8,573 nucleotides of DNA from Bacteroidales bacterium UBA1253 (GTDB lineage Bacteria; Bacteroidota; Bacteroidia; Bacteroidales; Paludibacteraceae): NCBI GenBank assembly GCA_002308815.1, contig DBVX01000072.1, positions 35,439-44,011 on the forward strand, read 5' to 3'. The notes under the pieces are model-generated. The model ran no database searches. It was given only the letters and a program-made list of their open reading frames with translations, and had not been told where the DNA came from. This document shows, piece after piece, positions 7,205-8,573 of the stretch. Numbering within the stretch: the first letter of the stretch is position 1; every line of letters starts with the position of its first letter. The translations under genes and the position numbers were made by a program.

Positions 7205-7229
7205 TGCAGGAGAAGCCCGCTTTCCTGCA
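7205..7229. repeat. Imperfect inverted repeat between divergent promoters
   Basis: TGCAGG (7205-7210) and CCTGCA (7224-7229) are inverted repeats. The pairing extends inward (A..AAG with CTT..T) with a single bulged G around a CCCG centre, giving about 10 paired positions. It lies outside both predicted transcripts, about 40 bp from each -33 element, so it would act as DNA (for example a regulator site) if it acts at all. The rest of the 7110-7320 intergenic region holds only the two promoters and leaders. Confidence 0.4.
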
Positions 7230-7268
7230 ATCATAAGATGCGAATTGCTACAGATAATCGCTCCGCTC

Positions 7269-7299
7269 TTGCATATATCCGTCCGCTGCCCTATTTTTG
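7269..7299 (+). promoter_or_regulatory. Bacteroidota-type promoter of dxs
   Basis: TTG (7269-7271) is followed by a 20-nt spacer and TATTTTTG (7292-7299), fitting TTG, 19-21 nt, TAnnTTTG. The ATG at 7321 is 21 nt downstream. The following bases CCCGCC resemble the CGCGC that follows the other two -7 boxes in this window. No Shine-Dalgarno sequence precedes the ATG. Confidence 0.75.
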
Positions 7300-7320
7300 C
7301 CCGCCGAATCAGAGTGTATT

Positions 7321-8573
7321 ATGGATTACAAGTATCTGACGCATATAGACAGTCCGCGCGACCTGAAGATGCTTCCGCGTGAGGAGCTTCCCCGCGTCTG
7401 TGAGGAGTTGCGCGACTTCATCATACAGGAGCTGAGCCATAACCCCGGGCATCTTGCCTCGTCATTAGGGGCTGTGGAGCTGACCGTCGCCCTGCATTAC
7501 GTGTTCGACACGCCCGACGACCAGCTGGTATGGGACGTAGGGCATCAGGCCTACGCCCACAAGATCCTGACGGGCAGGCGCGACCGGTTCTCCTCTATCC
7601 GCCGTACGGACGGACTGGCACCCTTCCCCACCCCCGAGGAGAGCGAGTATGACGCTTTCGTGTCCGGACACGCCAGCAACAGCATATCCGCCGCGTTAGG
7701 CATTGAGATGGCGGGCGAACTACGGAAGGACAGGAAGACCCCGCCCAACGTGGTGGCGGTAATAGGGGACGGCGCGATGACGGGCGGACTCGCCTTCGAG
7801 GGGCTGAACAACACCTCAATGGACCGCAACAACCTGCTTATCATCCTGAACGACAACAATATGTCTATAGACCGAAGTGTGGGAGGTATGAAGCAGTATC
7901 TGCTGAACCTGAGCACCAACGAGACATATAACGCCATAAAGTTTAAGACGGCACGATGGTTCAATCGCCATGGCATGCTGAATGATGACCGCAAGAAGGG
8001 ACTTATCCGACTGACAAATGCGATGAAGAGTGCGATTTCGCATCAGCAGAACATCTTCGACGGTATGAACATACAGTACTTCGGTCCCTTTGACGGACAC
8101 AACGTGAAGGAACTGGTGCGCATACTGAGTCAGTTGAAGAATATGACAGGACCTAAACTGCTGCATCTTCACACTAAGAAAGGACACGGATATGCACCTG
8201 CAGAGAAGGATGTGACGACATGGCACGCACCTGGAAAATTCAATCCAGACACAGGCGAGCGCATTGTGGACAACGACCCCACAAAGCCTCAGAAATATCA
8301 GGATGTATTCGGACATACACTGCTTGAACTGGCAAAACAGAACCCCAAGATAGTTGGAGTGACACCTGCCATGCCAAGTGGATGCTCGATGAACATTATG
8401 ATGAAAGAGATGCCCGAAAGGACATTCGACGTAGGTATAGCCGAGGGACATGCCGTAACATTCAGTGGAGGTATGGCCAAAGACGGACTGCTGCCCTTCT
8501 GTAACATATACAGTGCATTTGCACAAAGAGCATTCGACAATATCATACACGACGTGGCACTGCTGAACCTGAA
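7321..8573 (+). CDS. dxs: 1-deoxy-D-xylulose-5-phosphate synthase, 3' end beyond the window
   Basis: A thiamine-diphosphate enzyme that condenses pyruvate and glyceraldehyde 3-phosphate to DXP, the first step of the MEP isoprenoid pathway and a precursor source for thiamine and pyridoxal phosphate. The frame is open from ATG 7321 to the window edge: 417 complete codons of the family's roughly 630. Visible landmarks are [22 protein letters not shown] (41-62), [16 protein letters not shown] (71-86), SGHASNS (115-121), the ThDP/Mg motif GDG (149-151) to NDN (177-179), RSVGGMKQY, and VGIAEGHAV with the catalytic Glu375. The N-terminal start [12 protein letters not shown] resembles other Bacteroidales DXS. 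The protein reads as one coherent DXS with no frameshift, but its base composition and codon use change sharply near codon 161. It is transcribed divergently from the M6 protease operon. Confidence 0.96.
   Translation, partial: MDYKYLTHIDSPRDLKMLPREELPRVCEELRDFIIQELSHNPGHLASSLGAVELTVALHYVFDTPDDQLVWDVGHQAYAHKILTGRRDRFSSIRRTDGLAPFPTPEESEYDAFVSGHASNSISAALGIEMAGELRKDRKTPPNVVAVIGDGAMTGGLAFEGLNNTSMDRNNLLIILNDNNMSIDRSVGGMKQYLLNLSTNETYNAIKFKTARWFNRHGMLNDDRKKGLIRLTNAMKSAISHQQNIFDGMNIQYFGPFDGHNVKELVRILSQLKNMTGPKLLHLHTKKGHGYAPAEKDVTTWHAPGKFNPDTGERIVDNDPTKPQKYQDVFGHTLLELAKQNPKIVGVTPAMPSGCSMNIMMKEMPERTFDVGIAEGHAVTFSGGMAKDGLLPFCNIYSAFAQRAFDNIIHDVALLNL
7801..8573 (+). other. Low-GC segment of dxs with different codon use (possible recombinant tract)
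   Basis: By hand count, dxs bases 7321-7800 are 296/480 G+C (62%), with 7501-7800 at 194/300 (65%); 7801-8100 are 143/300 (48%), and later sampled blocks are 42-50%. Gly codons change from GGG 5, GGC 5, GGA 3 (codons 1-161) to GGA 13, GGT 5, GGC 2, GGG 0 (codons 162-417). Thr, Ala and Pro shift the same way, towards ACA, GCA and CCT. The change falls in or beside the conserved EGLNN motif. The tract continues to the window end. Confidence 0.65.

Noticed and set aside
7816..8550. Open frame of 244 codons on the - strand opposite dxs
   Set aside because: The + strand encodes conserved DXS motifs throughout. The antisense protein is Cys/His-rich low-information sequence with no matching family features.
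1..8573. CRISPR arrays, insertion sequences, prophage or defence genes
   Set aside because: No spaced direct repeats, terminal inverted repeats, transposase or integrase motifs were seen. The tRNA-Leu 3' end is a possible integration target, but mazG follows at once with no integrase or duplicated attachment sequence.

Overview
The window looks like ordinary chromosomal DNA from a Bacteroidales bacterium, possibly Prevotellaceae. Three promoters have the Bacteroidota form (TTG, 20-nt spacer, TAnnTTTG). The Mrp and DXS sequences look like Bacteroidales versions as I remember them. A secreted M6 protease ends in what looks like a type IX secretion sorting domain, and an LpxH-type enzyme implies a lipid A outer membrane. 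Hand-counted GC is about 58-70% in sampled blocks of most genes, but about 48% in the protease gene and in the second half of dxs. The genus is not established.

Layout. Positions 1-64 are the 3' part of a tRNA-Leu(UAG) gene on the + strand. Everything from 53 to 7109 is coded on the - strand in two apparent operons. The 3' operon (2002 down to 53) is a MIP18/SufT-like Fe-S protein, LpxH and MazG, with gaps of 11 and 1 nt; its promoter overlaps the end of the MATE gene. The 5' operon (7109 down to 2036) is a secreted M6 metalloprotease, an Mrp/ApbC Fe-S carrier and a MATE exporter, joined by a 5-nt gap and a 4-nt ATGA overlap. A divergent intergenic region (7110-7320) holds two back-to-back promoters and an imperfect palindrome. 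From 7321 to the window end runs the 5' two-thirds of dxs on the + strand.

Functions. This is mostly housekeeping: nucleotide clean-up (MazG), lipid A synthesis (LpxH), Fe-S handling (two proteins with MIP18 domains), isoprenoid precursor synthesis (DXS) and small-molecule export (MATE). The M6 protease is the accessory-looking member. I found no CRISPR array, transposon, phage gene or defence system, and no convincing undescribed system. The best observations are an abrupt base and codon shift inside dxs near 7800, which suggests a recombinant or chimeric gene; the mazG stop codon lying inside the tRNA-Leu gene; and a 19-nt core shared exactly by two promoters.
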